Below, in pieces: positions 21,600 through 34,088 of a stretch of 64,000 nt of DNA. Location of the stretch: positions 124,001 through 188,000 of the forward strand of contig CAVYDG010000001.1 of NCBI GenBank assembly GCA_963767245.1, read 5' to 3'. Source of the stretch: Roseiarcus sp963767245. Its GTDB lineage: Bacteria; Pseudomonadota; Alphaproteobacteria; Rhizobiales; Beijerinckiaceae. Both the position numbers and the translations under genes were made by a program. The stretch's first letter is position 1. Every line of letters starts with the position of its first letter. The notes beneath the pieces were generated by a model, which worked only from the letters and a program-made list of their open reading frames with translations, did not search any database and was not told the DNA's origin.

Positions 21600-21643
21600 G
21601 ACGCGCTCTCCGGTCTAAGCAAAACGGGCCGCATTTTCGGCGG

Positions 21644-22231
21644 TCAGAGCGGCGGGGGGCCCCAAGGCGACGGCCATCCACGCAGGTCTCGTCCGCCCGC
21701 GCCGCAAATCACGGCTAAATCTCCAGGGTGAGGCGACAAGCCAGGCCCCAAAGGCGGCGGGGGGAAGGGATCGGGGAACGGTGGGGAGGGGACAATATTC
21801 CGCGAGAGGATGTCGCGTTGCGCAGCCGTCAGATCGGGAGCGATCGCCAGATAGGCTTTCGCTATAGCGCCAAACATTGCCTGCATGGCGGCCGCATGTC
21901 TCTCCATCCGTTGCAGTCGCTCGCCCGCATCGACGGAGAGGGGGCGCGGGGGCTCCTCAACGCAAGAGCGGTCAAGCTCACTTGCAGAGGATCGCATCGC
22001 TTTATCAAAACCTCGCCAGGCGTCCTCCTGACTCGGTTCCGGAGATATGCGCGCCTCGAGATAGGCGAGCTTCGCCGCGAAGAGCGCGCGTCCCTCCGCG
22101 CAAGGGGAGCTGTCATCCATGGGCGGCGGATCGGCCTTCGCGTCCATCGCGTGGAGAGCCCACAGCCCCGCGCCGGAAAGCGCGATCACGCAAACCGCGG
22201 CCCGAGCGGCCGACGCCGACAGGAAAGACAT
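21644..22231 (-). CDS. exported LTXXQ-motif (Spy/CpxP-like) protein
   Basis: About 195 residues: an N-terminal signal segment (AARAAVCVIALSGAGLWAL), a helical region (RLQRMERHAAAMQAMFGAIAKAYLAIAPDLTAAQRDIL) with one LTxxQ motif, and a Pro-rich tail (FPDPFPPPPLGPG). Spy and CpxP are periplasmic chaperones or stress sensors with such motifs. The gene is divergent from an OmpR/EnvZ-like two-component pair, the same arrangement as cpxP with cpxRA, which suggests the pair controls it. GGAG ten bases before 22231 decides the start over the ATG at 22252. Confidence 0.72.
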   Translation of the reverse strand: MSFLSASAARAAVCVIALSGAGLWALHAMDAKADPPPMDDSSPCAEGRALFAAKLAYLEARISPEPSQEDAWRGFDKAMRSSASELDRSCVEEPPRPLSVDAGERLQRMERHAAAMQAMFGAIAKAYLAIAPDLTAAQRDILSRNIVPSPPFPDPFPPPPLGPGLSPHPGDLAVICGAGGRDLRGWPSPWGPPPL

Positions 22232-22428
22232 GACTAACTCCGGTTGAGACATCGTTGCCCGATCGGGGTTAGCCGCGCGGTGTTTCCCTCGAATGTCCCT
22301 ATTGTTGCAAAGGATGACGAAAAAGCGCCTCGGGCCGGAGCCTGAAATATTCGGTTACAAATTCCTCCTCGCCCGCTCGCTGGCCTCGGATAGACTGCGC
22401 CTGAGAATTGTTCCGCCGGAGCGCGTTT

Positions 22429-23157
22429 TTGAGCACAGGGTCCACGTGTCACGTCCTGGTCGTTGACGATGATCGAGAATTGCGCGCCCTTCTGTGCAAA
22501 TACCTGACCGAACATGGCTTCAGGGTCACGCAAGCGGCCAACGGGCGAGAAATGATGAACGCAATTGAGGTCGGGCGGTTCGACCTCGTCGTGCTCGATC
22601 TCATGATGCCCGGCGAAAGCGGGCTTGTTCTTTGCCAAAAGCTGCGCGAGCGGAGCGGCCCGCCGGTCATCATGCTGACGGCGATGGGCTCCGAGGTGGA
22701 CCGCGTTATTGGCCTCGAGATCGGCGCCGACGACTATGTCGCTAAGCCGTTCAGTCCGCGCGAGCTGGTCGCGCGGATCAAAGCCGTCTTGCGTCGCGCG
22801 GCCAACGCGGACCCTGACGACCTGCCGTTAGCCTACGAGTTCAACGGATGGCGCCTCGAGCCGACAGGACGCGTCTTACGCGACCCGAGAGGCGCGGTCG
22901 TTGACGTGACCAGCGGCGAGCTCGACCTACTCCTGGTGTTTGTCACACGCCCACAACGTGTGCTGACGCGGGACCAACTGCTCGATCTCGCAAGAGGTCG
23001 AGCAAGCGCGGCGCTTGATCGCAGCATCGACGTGCAGATCAGCCGGCTCAGGCGAAAGATCGAGACCGATCCTCGCGAGCCTGCAATCATCAAGACGATC
23101 CGAAGCGGCGGATATGTCTTTACGAGCCAAGTCCAGGCCGTGAGGTCACCCGCGTGA
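22429..23157 (+). CDS. OmpR-family response regulator
   Basis: An N-terminal receiver domain (VLVVDDDRELRALL; phospho-acceptor Asp in DLVVLDLMMPGESG; ADDYVAKPFSPRELVARI) and a C-terminal winged-helix DNA-binding domain (VDVTSGELDLLLVF, SIDVQISRLRRKIE, IKTIRSGGYVF). No ATG is available. A TTG at 22429 has GGAG seven bases upstream and is my choice; a TTG at 22408 is possible. Its stop overlaps the GTG of the histidine kinase gene (GTGA at 23154-23157), so the two are coupled. The likely target is the divergent LTXXQ gene. Confidence 0.9.
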   Translation: MSTGSTCHVLVVDDDRELRALLCKYLTEHGFRVTQAANGREMMNAIEVGRFDLVVLDLMMPGESGLVLCQKLRERSGPPVIMLTAMGSEVDRVIGLEIGADDYVAKPFSPRELVARIKAVLRRAANADPDDLPLAYEFNGWRLEPTGRVLRDPRGAVVDVTSGELDLLLVFVTRPQRVLTRDQLLDLARGRASAALDRSIDVQISRLRRKIETDPREPAIIKTIRSGGYVFTSQVQAVRSPA

Positions 23158-24578
23158 TCGGCAGAGCGTTTGCGCGGCTCGGTCTGGCCGCCAGGATCGG
23201 GGCTGCGATCGTCGCGGCCGTGATTGCGATTTAAGTGCTCGTGACGCTCGTGTTCGTCCTGAACCCGCCGAGCCTGCACCCATTCTACAGCGCCCGCTGG
23301 CTGAGCGGCGCAGTCGCCGAAGTCATCAAGAATACGATGGCGGGCGCAGCGCCGTCGGCGACCGCCTTGGGAAATCTGCAGAATGCCGACTCGCTCGCCA
23401 TTGGTTTGGAGCGTGCGCCACCGCCCCGTCTTTATCCTGCCGACCCGCCGTGGCCCCTGAACAGGGTGCTGGCGACGGTTCGGAACGAAGTTAGCGGCGC
23501 AGCTGCTCCTTCTGTTCAAGCTGTCGGGATAGGACCGTCGGGTGAGCCCATTCAAGTCGTGCCGGCTGACGCTTTCGCAACGCTGCCGAGCGGCCCTCTT
23601 CAGTCAGGAGAAGACCTCCTCGTGCCACCGACCTTCTTAATCACGATAGATCTTCACGATGGCCGGTGGCTCACGATTGGGCCGAGTGATAGGGCTGCGC
23701 GGAGACGACTGAGACAGTCTCTTGCGCTGATATTCGCCGGCACGCTCGTTATCGCCGCCATCGCGGTTCTTACGGCTCGCAGCCTCATCGCGCCACTTTC
23801 CAGTCTTGCAAGGGCGGCTGACGCGCTCGGGCGGTCGCCGGAAATCATTGAAACTCCGCGTCCCACGATCCGCGAATTCGTAGCGATAAACAGCGCGTTT
23901 GAAACTATGCAGAAACGCCTCAAGCGTTTCGTAGGCCAGCGCACCCGCATGCTCGCAGCAATCTCGCATGATCTCGGCACGCCACTCACTCGGCTCAGGC
24001 TCCAAGCCGAGTTCATCCCGGAGGGAGAACTGCGCGAGCGCATGCTCGCCAACATAGACGCGATGGGAAACATGTTGGCGGAGACCCTCAGCTTCGCAGA
24101 GGGCGATGCAAGCCCCGATCCGTCCGCCCCTTTTGACCTTGCGTCCATCCTTATGAGTATTTGCGATGAAGCGTCAGACGCCGGCGCCGAGGCCGAATAT
24201 AGCGGGCCGAACCACGTGACGGTTTACGGCAAACGAACAGCGATCCGCCGTATGCTCTCGAATTTGATCGACAATGCTGTGCGCTACGGCGGGGCCGCGC
24301 GCGTGTCGCTTGCCGAGAACGCGGGCGGTTGGATCGTCACCATAGCTGACGACGGGCCGGGGATACCTGCCGATTTGTTCGAACAGGCTTTCGAACCGTT
24401 TCAGAGGCTCGAATCCTCACGCAACCGGGAAACCGGCGGCACAGGGCTCGGTCTGTCGATCGCTCGCGACATTGCGCTAGCGCACGGCGGTCGGATCTTC
24501 CTCGCTAACGCTCCTCCGGGTTCAAAAGGACTGGTCGTCAGCGTTCTGCTTCCAAGGGCCCTCGGCGCTGCAAGTTAG
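23154..24578 (+). pseudogene. EnvZ-type sensor histidine kinase with a premature stop in the first membrane helix
   Basis: The coupled GTG at 23154 opens a frame that reads RIGAAIVAAVIAI and then TAA at 23232-23234. The same frame continues immediately with VLVTLVFVLNPPSLHPFYSARW, so the stop lies inside the first transmembrane helix. Downstream is a complete kinase: a periplasmic loop, a second helix (LIFAGTLVIAAIAVLTARSLI), HAMP, the H-box ISHDLGTPLTRLRLQ, the N-box NLIDNAVRYGG, DDGPGIPADLF and GTGLGLSIA. A C-to-T change of CAA to TAA (GATTCAAG to GATTTAAG, formerly a GANTC site) explains it. Translation could restart at GTG 23235, leaving most of the protein intact. Confidence 0.8.
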
Positions 24579-24658
24579 ACGAATGCCAGCCTCGTACGGG
24601 GTTGGCCTCGAAAAACACGGCTCCGGTCGGGGTCCGAGAGACTTCTCCCGTTCAGAGT

Positions 24659-25423
24659 TCAACCGACTCCGACGGTCGTGGTCTCGAGGCGCATGACGGC
24701 CTTCTGATAGGCCCATTCGATCGAGCCGGCGGCGTGGCCGGCGAGGCGGGCGGTCTCGCGTCCGAGCTTCCGGAGCGCCGAGGCGTTGCGAGGCGGCGCC
24801 GCGCTTCCGTCGGCGCCGGTCATCGCCGTGGCGAAGGTCTTGCCGCCCTCGCCGGGCAAGAGCAGGTGATCCTGGATCGCGATCGCGGGACAAAGCTGAT
24901 AGATGCGCAAGCCCACCCGGCTGGGGCGATTGGGGAACAGCGCATAGTCGGCCGGCAGAGCGGCGCGGGCGGTCAGTTCAAGATAGCGGGCCGCCCCCTC
25001 CCGGCTAAGGATATAGGCCGCGCTGCTCTGATGGCGGCTATGAAGCCGGGCGAGTTCACGGCCGTTGATCGCCGCCCGTTTGTCGCCGAGCTCCACCGCC
25101 TGGAGATAGGTGTCGAGCTTTATCGAATGCGCGTCCGCCGGTATCCACGCCGCGCTCTCGACGAGCGCGGCGAAGCCGGGCCAGATGTGCAGATCGTCCT
25201 CGAGGAAGCAGGCATGAGTCTCGCGCCCGGCGAGGAATTGACGCCAGGCGACCCGGTGGCTTTCCAGGCAGGCCAGTTCGAAGCGCGTGAGGCCCTTCGC
25301 CGTCGGCGGCAGGCTCGATCCGTCGACCGCGGCGATGCGCTCGAACAACAGTGCGCTCAATTGATCCCGCATGTGCGCGAGGCGATCGGGGTGGCGATCG
25401 AGATTGATGAGATAGACCTTCAT
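24659..25423 (-). CDS. glycosyltransferase family 25 (LPS/LOS biosynthesis type)
   Basis: A 254-residue enzyme with the GT25 hallmarks: start MKVYLINLDRHPDRLAHM, middle GLTRFELACLESHRVAWRQFL, the metal-binding acidic motif FLEDDLHIW, and SSAAYILSREGAARYLE. GT25 proteins transfer galactose or glucose onto lipooligosaccharide or other glycans at the cytoplasmic membrane face. The ATG at 25423 matches the family start; the frame extends to a TTG at 25495 without homology. It lies 76 bases downstream of kup on the same strand. Confidence 0.88.
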   Translation of the reverse strand: MKVYLINLDRHPDRLAHMRDQLSALLFERIAAVDGSSLPPTAKGLTRFELACLESHRVAWRQFLAGRETHACFLEDDLHIWPGFAALVESAAWIPADAHSIKLDTYLQAVELGDKRAAINGRELARLHSRHQSSAAYILSREGAARYLELTARAALPADYALFPNRPSRVGLRIYQLCPAIAIQDHLLLPGEGGKTFATAMTGADGSAAPPRNASALRKLGRETARLAGHAAGSIEWAYQKAVMRLETTTVGVG

Positions 25424-25499
25424 CGGCGGATGCCCGGCGCTTCCCGCCTCGTCTCGGTCCGCGCCGATCGGCTGCGGCGTCACTTGGGGCGTCAAGAGC

Positions 25500-27425
25500 T
25501 CACACCTTCATCTGCGCTCCGAGCTCGACGACCCGGTCGGAGGGCAGATTGAAGAAGTCCGGCGCGCTCGCCGCCTGCTTGGTCATGGCGATGAACAATT
25601 TGTCCTGCCAGAGGGGCATGCCGGAATTGGGCGCGGTCTTCAGCGTGCGGCGCCCGAGGAAGAACGAGGTGGTCATGATGTCGAACTTGAGCCCGGCCTT
25701 TCGCATCGCCGCCAGCGCGCGGGGGATGTGCGGCTGCTCCATATAGCCGAAACGAAGGGTGACCAGCATGAAGTCGGGCGAGAGGCTCGTCATCTCATAG
25801 CGGTGCGAGGCGGGCGCGCGCGGAGTCGTCTCGGTGCGGACGTTCAATAGAACGACGCGCTCGTGCAGCACCTTGTTGTGCTTGAGGTTGTGCATGAGCG
25901 AGGACGGGGCCGAGGTTGGATCGTTGGTGAGGAAGACGGCCGTTCCGGGAACCCGGACCGGCTTCGATTTCTCGAGCATCTTAATCAGGTCGAGGGTCGG
26001 GATCGAATCGCGATGGGTCCTCGCCATCAGGATCGCGCTGCCGCGCGACCAGGTCCACATCACGACGAACATCGCCGTGCCGAGCGTGAGCGGCACCCAT
26101 CCGCCGTCCACGACCTTGTACAAGTTGGCGATAAAAAAGCCGACGTCGATCGAGAGAAATCCGCCAGTGAGGGTCAGCGCCGCCCAGAGCGGCCATCGCC
26201 ACAGCTTCCAGACCACGGAGAACGCGAGCGCGGTCGTCGCCACCATCGTACCGGAGACAGCAATGCCGTAAGCATTGGCCAAGGCGTCGGAGGAGCGGAA
26301 CAGCAGCACCAGCCCGAGAACGCCGATCAGCAGCACCCGATTGACCCGCGGGATGAAGATCTGGCCCTCCTGGGTCGGCGAGGTATGGACGATTTCAAGG
26401 CGCGGCAGCAATCCGAGCTGGATCGCCTGGCTGGCGAGCGAAAAGGCGCCGGTGATGACCGCCTGGCTGGCGATCACCGTGGCCGCCGTCGACAGGAGAA
26501 TGAGCGGAACCAGGCCCCAGCTTGGAGCGAGCAGGTAGAAGGGGTTCTCGACCGCCTTGGGGTCGTTGAGAATGAGCGCGCCCTGGCCGAGGTAGTTGCA
26601 TACCAGCGCCGGCAGAACGATGAACAGCCACGCCGCCTGGATCGGCCGCCGCCCGAAATGGCCCATATCGGCGTAGAGCGCTTCGGCCCCGGTCACCGCG
26701 AGAAAAACGGCGCCGAGGACAATGAACCCGGTCGCGCCATGGGCGTAGATGAAGCCGAGGCCGGGCAACGGGCTGAGCGCCCCCAAAATGCTCCATGCCG
26801 AGGCGATATGGACCAGGCCGAGCGCGGCGTTGACGGCGAAGAAGATCACCATGATTGGGCTGAAGAAGGCGGCGACCTTCGCTGTCCCGCGGCTCTGCGC
26901 GCCGAACAGGACGACGAGAATGACGATCGTCGCCGGCAAGATATACCGCGCGAGGCCGGCGTCGACCTGTTTCAGTCCTTCGAGCGCCGACAGAACCGAA
27001 ATTGCCGGCGTGATCACGGCGTCGCCCGAGAACAGCGCCGACCCGACGACCCCAAGGAAAAAGACCAGCGTCGTCTTCTGTCCCAGCGCGCGCTGCGCGA
27101 GCGCCTTGAGCGACAGGATGCCGCCCTCGCCCTTGTTGTCGGCCTGCATCAGGAACAGCACATATTTGCCGGTGACGACGATCAGGAGCGCCCAAATGAT
27201 GAGCGAGACGACGCCGATCACCTCGACCGGTCCGAGTTCCGAGCCCTTGAACTGGCCGAGCGCGGTCTGCAGCGCATAGAGCGGGCTGGTGCCGATGTCG
27301 CCGAACACAACCCCGATCGAGCCGAGCGCGAGCACCCAGAAATGCCCGGACGAATGGGCGAGGCCCTCGCCCTCACCGTTCAAGGTCGCGGGCGGAACGA
27401 CGTCCTTCGAAAGGGGGTGCGACAT
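25500..27425 (-). CDS. kup: low-affinity potassium transporter Kup
   Basis: A 641-residue K+/H+ symporter of the Kup/HAK/KT family in the inner membrane. The N-terminal core has about 12 helices and starts with the signature LALGSIGVVFGDIGTSPLYALQTA; DNKGEGGILSLKAL, SGDAVITPAISVLSALEGL and the EALYADMGHFG segment follow. The hydrophilic C-terminal part (about 460-641) is typical. Length and motifs are complete. It may be co-transcribed with the glycosyltransferase downstream. Confidence 0.95.
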   Translation of the reverse strand: MSHPLSKDVVPPATLNGEGEGLAHSSGHFWVLALGSIGVVFGDIGTSPLYALQTALGQFKGSELGPVEVIGVVSLIIWALLIVVTGKYVLFLMQADNKGEGGILSLKALAQRALGQKTTLVFFLGVVGSALFSGDAVITPAISVLSALEGLKQVDAGLARYILPATIVILVVLFGAQSRGTAKVAAFFSPIMVIFFAVNAALGLVHIASAWSILGALSPLPGLGFIYAHGATGFIVLGAVFLAVTGAEALYADMGHFGRRPIQAAWLFIVLPALVCNYLGQGALILNDPKAVENPFYLLAPSWGLVPLILLSTAATVIASQAVITGAFSLASQAIQLGLLPRLEIVHTSPTQEGQIFIPRVNRVLLIGVLGLVLLFRSSDALANAYGIAVSGTMVATTALAFSVVWKLWRWPLWAALTLTGGFLSIDVGFFIANLYKVVDGGWVPLTLGTAMFVVMWTWSRGSAILMARTHRDSIPTLDLIKMLEKSKPVRVPGTAVFLTNDPTSAPSSLMHNLKHNKVLHERVVLLNVRTETTPRAPASHRYEMTSLSPDFMLVTLRFGYMEQPHIPRALAAMRKAGLKFDIMTTSFFLGRRTLKTAPNSGMPLWQDKLFIAMTKQAASAPDFFNLPSDRVVELGAQMKV

Positions 27426-27534
27426 TGCGAAACGGGAATCCCGCGGTCACCGGCTGCCGCCGGGCCTTCAAAACGGCGCGTGTCTATACTCTCTCACCCC
27501 AGGAACGGAAAGGACTATATTTTCGTTCCCTGGT

Positions 27535-28357
27535 TTATCTCTCGGCGACCGGAGCGACAGGAACCTGGGCGGCGGTACGGGTGACGTGCTCGGCGATCAG
27601 CCGCGCCACCGCGGCTGGCTTCTCCACATTGGACAGATGGCCCGCGCCGTCGATGATCTCAAACCGTGAGCCTTTGATCAACCCCGCCGTTTGGCGCACC
27701 AGCGCGACCGGGGTCGAACCGTCCTGGTCGCCGACGAGGCACAGGGTTGGCGCTTCGATGAGGCCGGCGAAGGGCCGAAGGTCGGCGCGCTTCAGGGCGC
27801 CGCAGGCGGAAAGATAGCCCTGCTTGGGGGTCCGCGTCAGCATGGCGCGAACGCCGGCGAATTCGGCCGCGCGCTCAGCGCGAAACTCGGGCGTGAACCA
27901 GCGCTCGAGGACCGCGTCGGCAACCGATTCGACGCCCCCGCGCTCGACTGCGGCGATCCGCTCGTCCCAGGATTCGTCGGTTCCGATCTTCGCCGCCGTG
28001 CCGCAAAGAACCAGCGCGGCGACAAGATCCGGGCGCTGACGGGCGACCTCCTGCGCGATCACGCCGCCGATCGACATGCCGACGACCGCGGCGCGGCCAA
28101 TGCCCAGGGCGTCGAGGAGCGCGGCGAGGTCCCGCGCGTAGTCGGCCATCTCGCAGCGGTCGGGCCCGGATTTCGGACAGGCCGTGGCCGCGCTTGTCGT
28201 AAGCGACGACGCGGAATTCGGACTTCAGGATGGAGGCGACCTCGGACCAGACGCGCAGGTCGCAGCCGAGCGGGTTGATGAAGACCAGCGCCGGCAGCCC
28301 CTCCGGACCTTCGGCGAGGTAGTGGATAACGAAGCCGTTCGCCTGGATGAATCTCAT
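27535..28357 (-). pseudogene. alpha/beta hydrolase similar to 3-oxoadipate enol-lactonase (PcaD), frameshifted
   Basis: The N-terminal third (MRFIQANGFVIHYLAEG, LVFINPLGCDLRVW, YDKRGHGLSE) is in one minus-strand frame. The rest is in another: the nucleophile elbow VVGMSIGGVIAQEV, Asp in CLVGDQDGSTP and His in DGAGHLSNVEKP. Removing one base from the TTT at 28171-28173 (GATTTC in place of GATTC on the plus strand) joins the halves as GLSESGPDRCEMADYARDL. PcaD opens beta-ketoadipate enol-lactone in aromatic degradation. No other pca gene lies nearby, so the substrate is uncertain. Its ATG overlaps the stop of the upstream membrane-protein gene. Confidence 0.8.
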
Positions 28358-28680
28358 GGCGGAGGGCTCCGCGAGCCGCCGCGGCGGGCGTCGCGGAAGA
28401 AGGTCCACCAATACCAGAGCAGGGCGAGCGGCGCGCCGATGTCGATGACCGCATCGAGGCCGGGGATCGGCGTTGTGGGAATGACCAGCATCCCAGCCGC
28501 CGCGGTGGCGCCGACCCGGTAGCTCAGCGCGACCATGATCCGCTTCAGCGGATTGTCGTTCGGCATGCGGGAGATGATCACCAGCAGGGCCGCGAGGATC
28601 GCGCTCATCGCGACGACGAAGACGAGCAGGTCGCGGACGATCCTCTCGATCGCGGACAAGGCCTCCATGCCACCCTCCAT
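28354..28680 (-). CDS. small conserved membrane protein of unknown function
   Basis: A 108-residue protein with three hydrophobic segments: LLVFVVAMSAILAALLVI, an Ala-rich one in YRVGATAAAGMLVIPTTPI, and IDIGAPLALLWYWWTFF. I know this pattern (SYRVGA...PIPGLD...DIG...WYW) from hypothetical proteins of Rhizobiales, but no function is assigned. The ATG of the PcaD-like gene overlaps its stop (ATGA), so the two form an operon. An alternative start is the ATG at 28668. Confidence 0.75.
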   Translation of the reverse strand: MEGGMEALSAIERIVRDLLVFVVAMSAILAALLVIISRMPNDNPLKRIMVALSYRVGATAAAGMLVIPTTPIPGLDAVIDIGAPLALLWYWWTFFRDARRGGSRSPPP

Positions 28681-29002
28681 GCGCCCGCCATAACGGCCGC
28701 CGGCGGGGTCGAGGTCAAGGATGTCCTCCCCCCCCAGGCCGAGGACGGCCGGCGTTTCACGTGAACCCGGCGCGACGTCACAGGCGGAGCCCGATTTCTG
28801 ATTGTCGCAAACACATTGCGCGAAATCATTCTTCGAGACCGCAGCTCTGGCGAGATACGTTTCGTCGGAATATCGGCGTATGGGCGCCCGGGCCGTGGCG
28901 GGGGGGGCGCAAATCCAGCGTAGAGGCCGCTATCAGCCGTGATCGCGTCCGAAAATGCGGTAGATGGAACTGGAGGGGTCGCCGCAATGCTGAGGATAAC
29001 GA
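28681..29002. other. intergenic region with a degenerate parS-like palindrome
   Basis: There are 322 bases between divergent genes. At 28753-28768 CGTTTCACGTGAACCC matches 13 of 16 bases of the parS consensus, including the central TTTCACGTGAA. An eight-G run lies at 28901-28908. No other feature was recognised. Confidence 0.5.
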
Positions 29003-29428
29003 ATGCAACCAACGCTGGACTTCAACACCTTCTTCGAGGCCTACAAATCGTCCGTGCTGAACAAGCAAGTCGACAAGCTCATGGATCTCTACGACGAGGA
29101 CCTCATCGCCTTTGATCTGTGGGGCCGATGGTCCTATGTCGGCGAGGGCCCTTGGCGCGGAATGAACGAAGAATGGCTGGGCTCGCTCGGCTCAGAGTCG
29201 GTCGTTGTCGAGTTTGACGACATCAATGCCGTCTATGGCGCGGAAATTTCCGCCGCATACGCGACGGCGACTTACAAGGCGCGATCGGAATCCGGTGAGA
29301 TATTGCGCTCAATGCAAAACCGCCTGACCTGGGTGGCGAGGCAAAAGAACGGCGCCTGGAAAATTGTCCATCAGCACACTTCAGCGCCGGTCGATCCCGA
29401 GAAGTTCAGCCCCATACTCCATCGCTAG
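29003..29428 (+). CDS. SnoaL/NTF2-like domain protein
   Basis: A 141-residue single-domain protein: an N-terminal helix FNTFFEAYKSSVLNKQVDKLMDLYDEDLIAFDLWG, then the cone-shaped beta sheet with NRLTWVARQKNGAWKIVHQHTSAPVD, the usual ending of SnoaL/DUF4440-type NTF2-like folds. Members include ketosteroid isomerase relatives and many uncharacterised enzymes. No catalytic set can be assigned. The gene is monocistronic as far as can be seen and precedes the first cyclase gene on the same strand. Confidence 0.85.
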   Translation: MQPTLDFNTFFEAYKSSVLNKQVDKLMDLYDEDLIAFDLWGRWSYVGEGPWRGMNEEWLGSLGSESVVVEFDDINAVYGAEISAAYATATYKARSESGEILRSMQNRLTWVARQKNGAWKIVHQHTSAPVDPEKFSPILHR

Positions 29429-29578
29429 GGCCGTTTTCGCCGCGGCGAGGCGAGCGACGCCTCGATTGATGCGTTTGTCTGAAGGACGTTGGCCGAAATG
29501 CTTCTCGGCGCCGCTCGTACGACCTACGGGCGCCGATGCGTCATTCATGATAGCGTCGCCAAATCCCGAGGCGAAACC

Positions 29579-31354
29579 ATGGCTGAAACGCGGAAGATCG
29601 CTGCGATCCTCGCCGCTGATATGGTTGGATTCAGCCGTCTGGCCGCGGCTGACGAGGATCGCACGCTCGCCAGGCTCAGGGCGCTGCGCAGCGACTTGAT
29701 CGACCCGACCATCGCCGTTCACAAGGGGCGGGTCGTCAAGCGCACGGGCGACGGACTCCTAGTCGAATTTCGCAGGTGGTCGACGCTGTGCGCTGCGCCA
29801 TCGAAGTGCAGCACGGCATGATCGAACGCAACGCGGGCTTGCCGTCCGAGCGGCGAATCGAATTCCGCATCGGCGTCCATCTCGGCGACGTCGTCGAGGA
29901 GGCCGACGGCGATCTGATGGGCGACGGCGTCAATATCGCGGCTCGCCTCGAGGGCATCGCCGAGCCGGGCGCGGTCTGTCTGTCGGAGGACGCCTATCGC
30001 CAGGTGAAAGGGCGGCTCGATCTCGCGGTTACCGACCTTGGTCTCACTCACCTCAAGAACATCGCCGAACCAATTCGGGTCTATTCGCTGGAAGTTGGCG
30101 CGCCCGCAGCGGCGAAGCCCTCGCACGCCCCCTTGCCCGAAAAATCCGCCCCGCATCTCTCGATCGTCGTCCTGCCGTTCGCCAACATCGGCGGCGATCC
30201 GGAGCAGGAGCATTTCGTCGATGGGGTCACCGAGAGCCTGACGACGGATCTTTCACGGATTCGAGGCTCGTTCGTGATCGGCAGCAACACCGCTTTCACC
30301 TACAAAGGCAAGGCCGTCGATTTGAAGCAGATTGGGCGCGAGCTGAACGTCCGCTACGTGCTGGAGGGCAGCGTTCAGCGCGGCGGAAGCCGCATGCGCG
30401 TCAATGTGCAGCTCATCGACGCCGAAACCGGCAATCACCTCTGGGCCGAGCGGTTCGACAAGCCTCTTGCCGATCTCTTTGACATGCAGGACGAGATCGT
30501 CGCGCGCCTGGCGGGCGCGCTGAACGCCGAACTCGTCGCCGCAGAGGCGCGACGAGCGGAAAAAGCGCCGACCCCCGAACTCGATGGACCTCTATTTTCA
30601 AGGCATGGCTAGGCTCAACAAGGGTATGACTCCAGATAATGTTGCGCAAGCGCGCGGCTTTTTTGATCGCGCGCTCGCCGGCGATCCCGACAATGTCGAG
30701 GCGCTCGTTGGATCGGCCGCCGCGAACGCGGTCGAGGGTGCAAGTTTCTTTGTCACCGATCCGAAGGCTGCTTTCGCGGCCGCCGAAGCGAAATTGACCA
30801 AAGCCCTGTCCTCGGCGCCTGACCACGCGAACGGCCATATGTGGCTGGGACTCGTTGACATTTTGACCAAGCGCGGCGCGCAGGGCATCGCCGAATGTGA
30901 ACACGCGTTGGCGCTCGATCGAAATCTTGCCAACGCCCATTCCGTTATCGGGTATGGGAAGATTTATATCGGTCTTGCGAAAGAGACCGAGGCTCATATT
31001 GTTGAGGCGCTGCGCCTCAGCCCGCGCGATACAAGAGCTTACATCTGGATGAGTATGGCGGCCCTATCCAAGCTCCACCTTGGAACTTACGAGCTGGCGG
31101 TCGCTTGGTGTCGACGGGCGATCGAGGCCAATCGAAATTTTCCGGCAGCATATTTCAATATGGCCGCCGCGCTCGCGCAGCTTGGTCGACTCGACGAGGC
31201 GCGTTCCGCTGCCAAGGCCGGTCTGGCGCTCAACCCGACCTACACCATTTCCCACACGCGCGCCGCTTACATGGCGGGAAGCGACGATCCGACATTCCTG
31301 GCTCAGTTTGAGGCCATCATCGACGGGCTGCGCAAGGCCGAAGTCCCAGAATAA
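29579..31354 (+). pseudogene. class III adenylate/guanylate cyclase with TolB-like and TPR domains, two frameshifts (copy 1)
   Basis: Three consecutive frames form one protein. The cyclase domain (about 1-170) has the metal-binding DMVGFS, KRTGDGLLVEF and RIGVHLGDVVEEADGDLMGDGVNIAARL. It is followed by a TolB/FlgO-like domain (SIVVLPFANIGGDPEQEHFVDGV, YVLEGSVQRGG, HLWAERFDKPLADLF) and C-terminal TPRs (FDRALAGDPDNVEALVG, ECEHALALDRNLANAHSVIG). Frame breaks lie near 29774-29780 (one base missing before GTGGTCGAC) and at the C-run near 30568-30573 (five C instead of four). Restored, it parallels the paralogue at 38604-40393. Such proteins are numerous in rhizobia; their signals are mostly unknown. 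GAGG ten bases before the ATG supports the start. Confidence 0.82.
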
Positions 31355-31367
31355 TAGCCGCCGCCCC

Positions 31368-34046
<2,679 letters not shown>

Positions 34047-34088
34047 TGTCGGCTCCCCGGAAACCATGCGAGCGCCGGCTTGAGCAAA

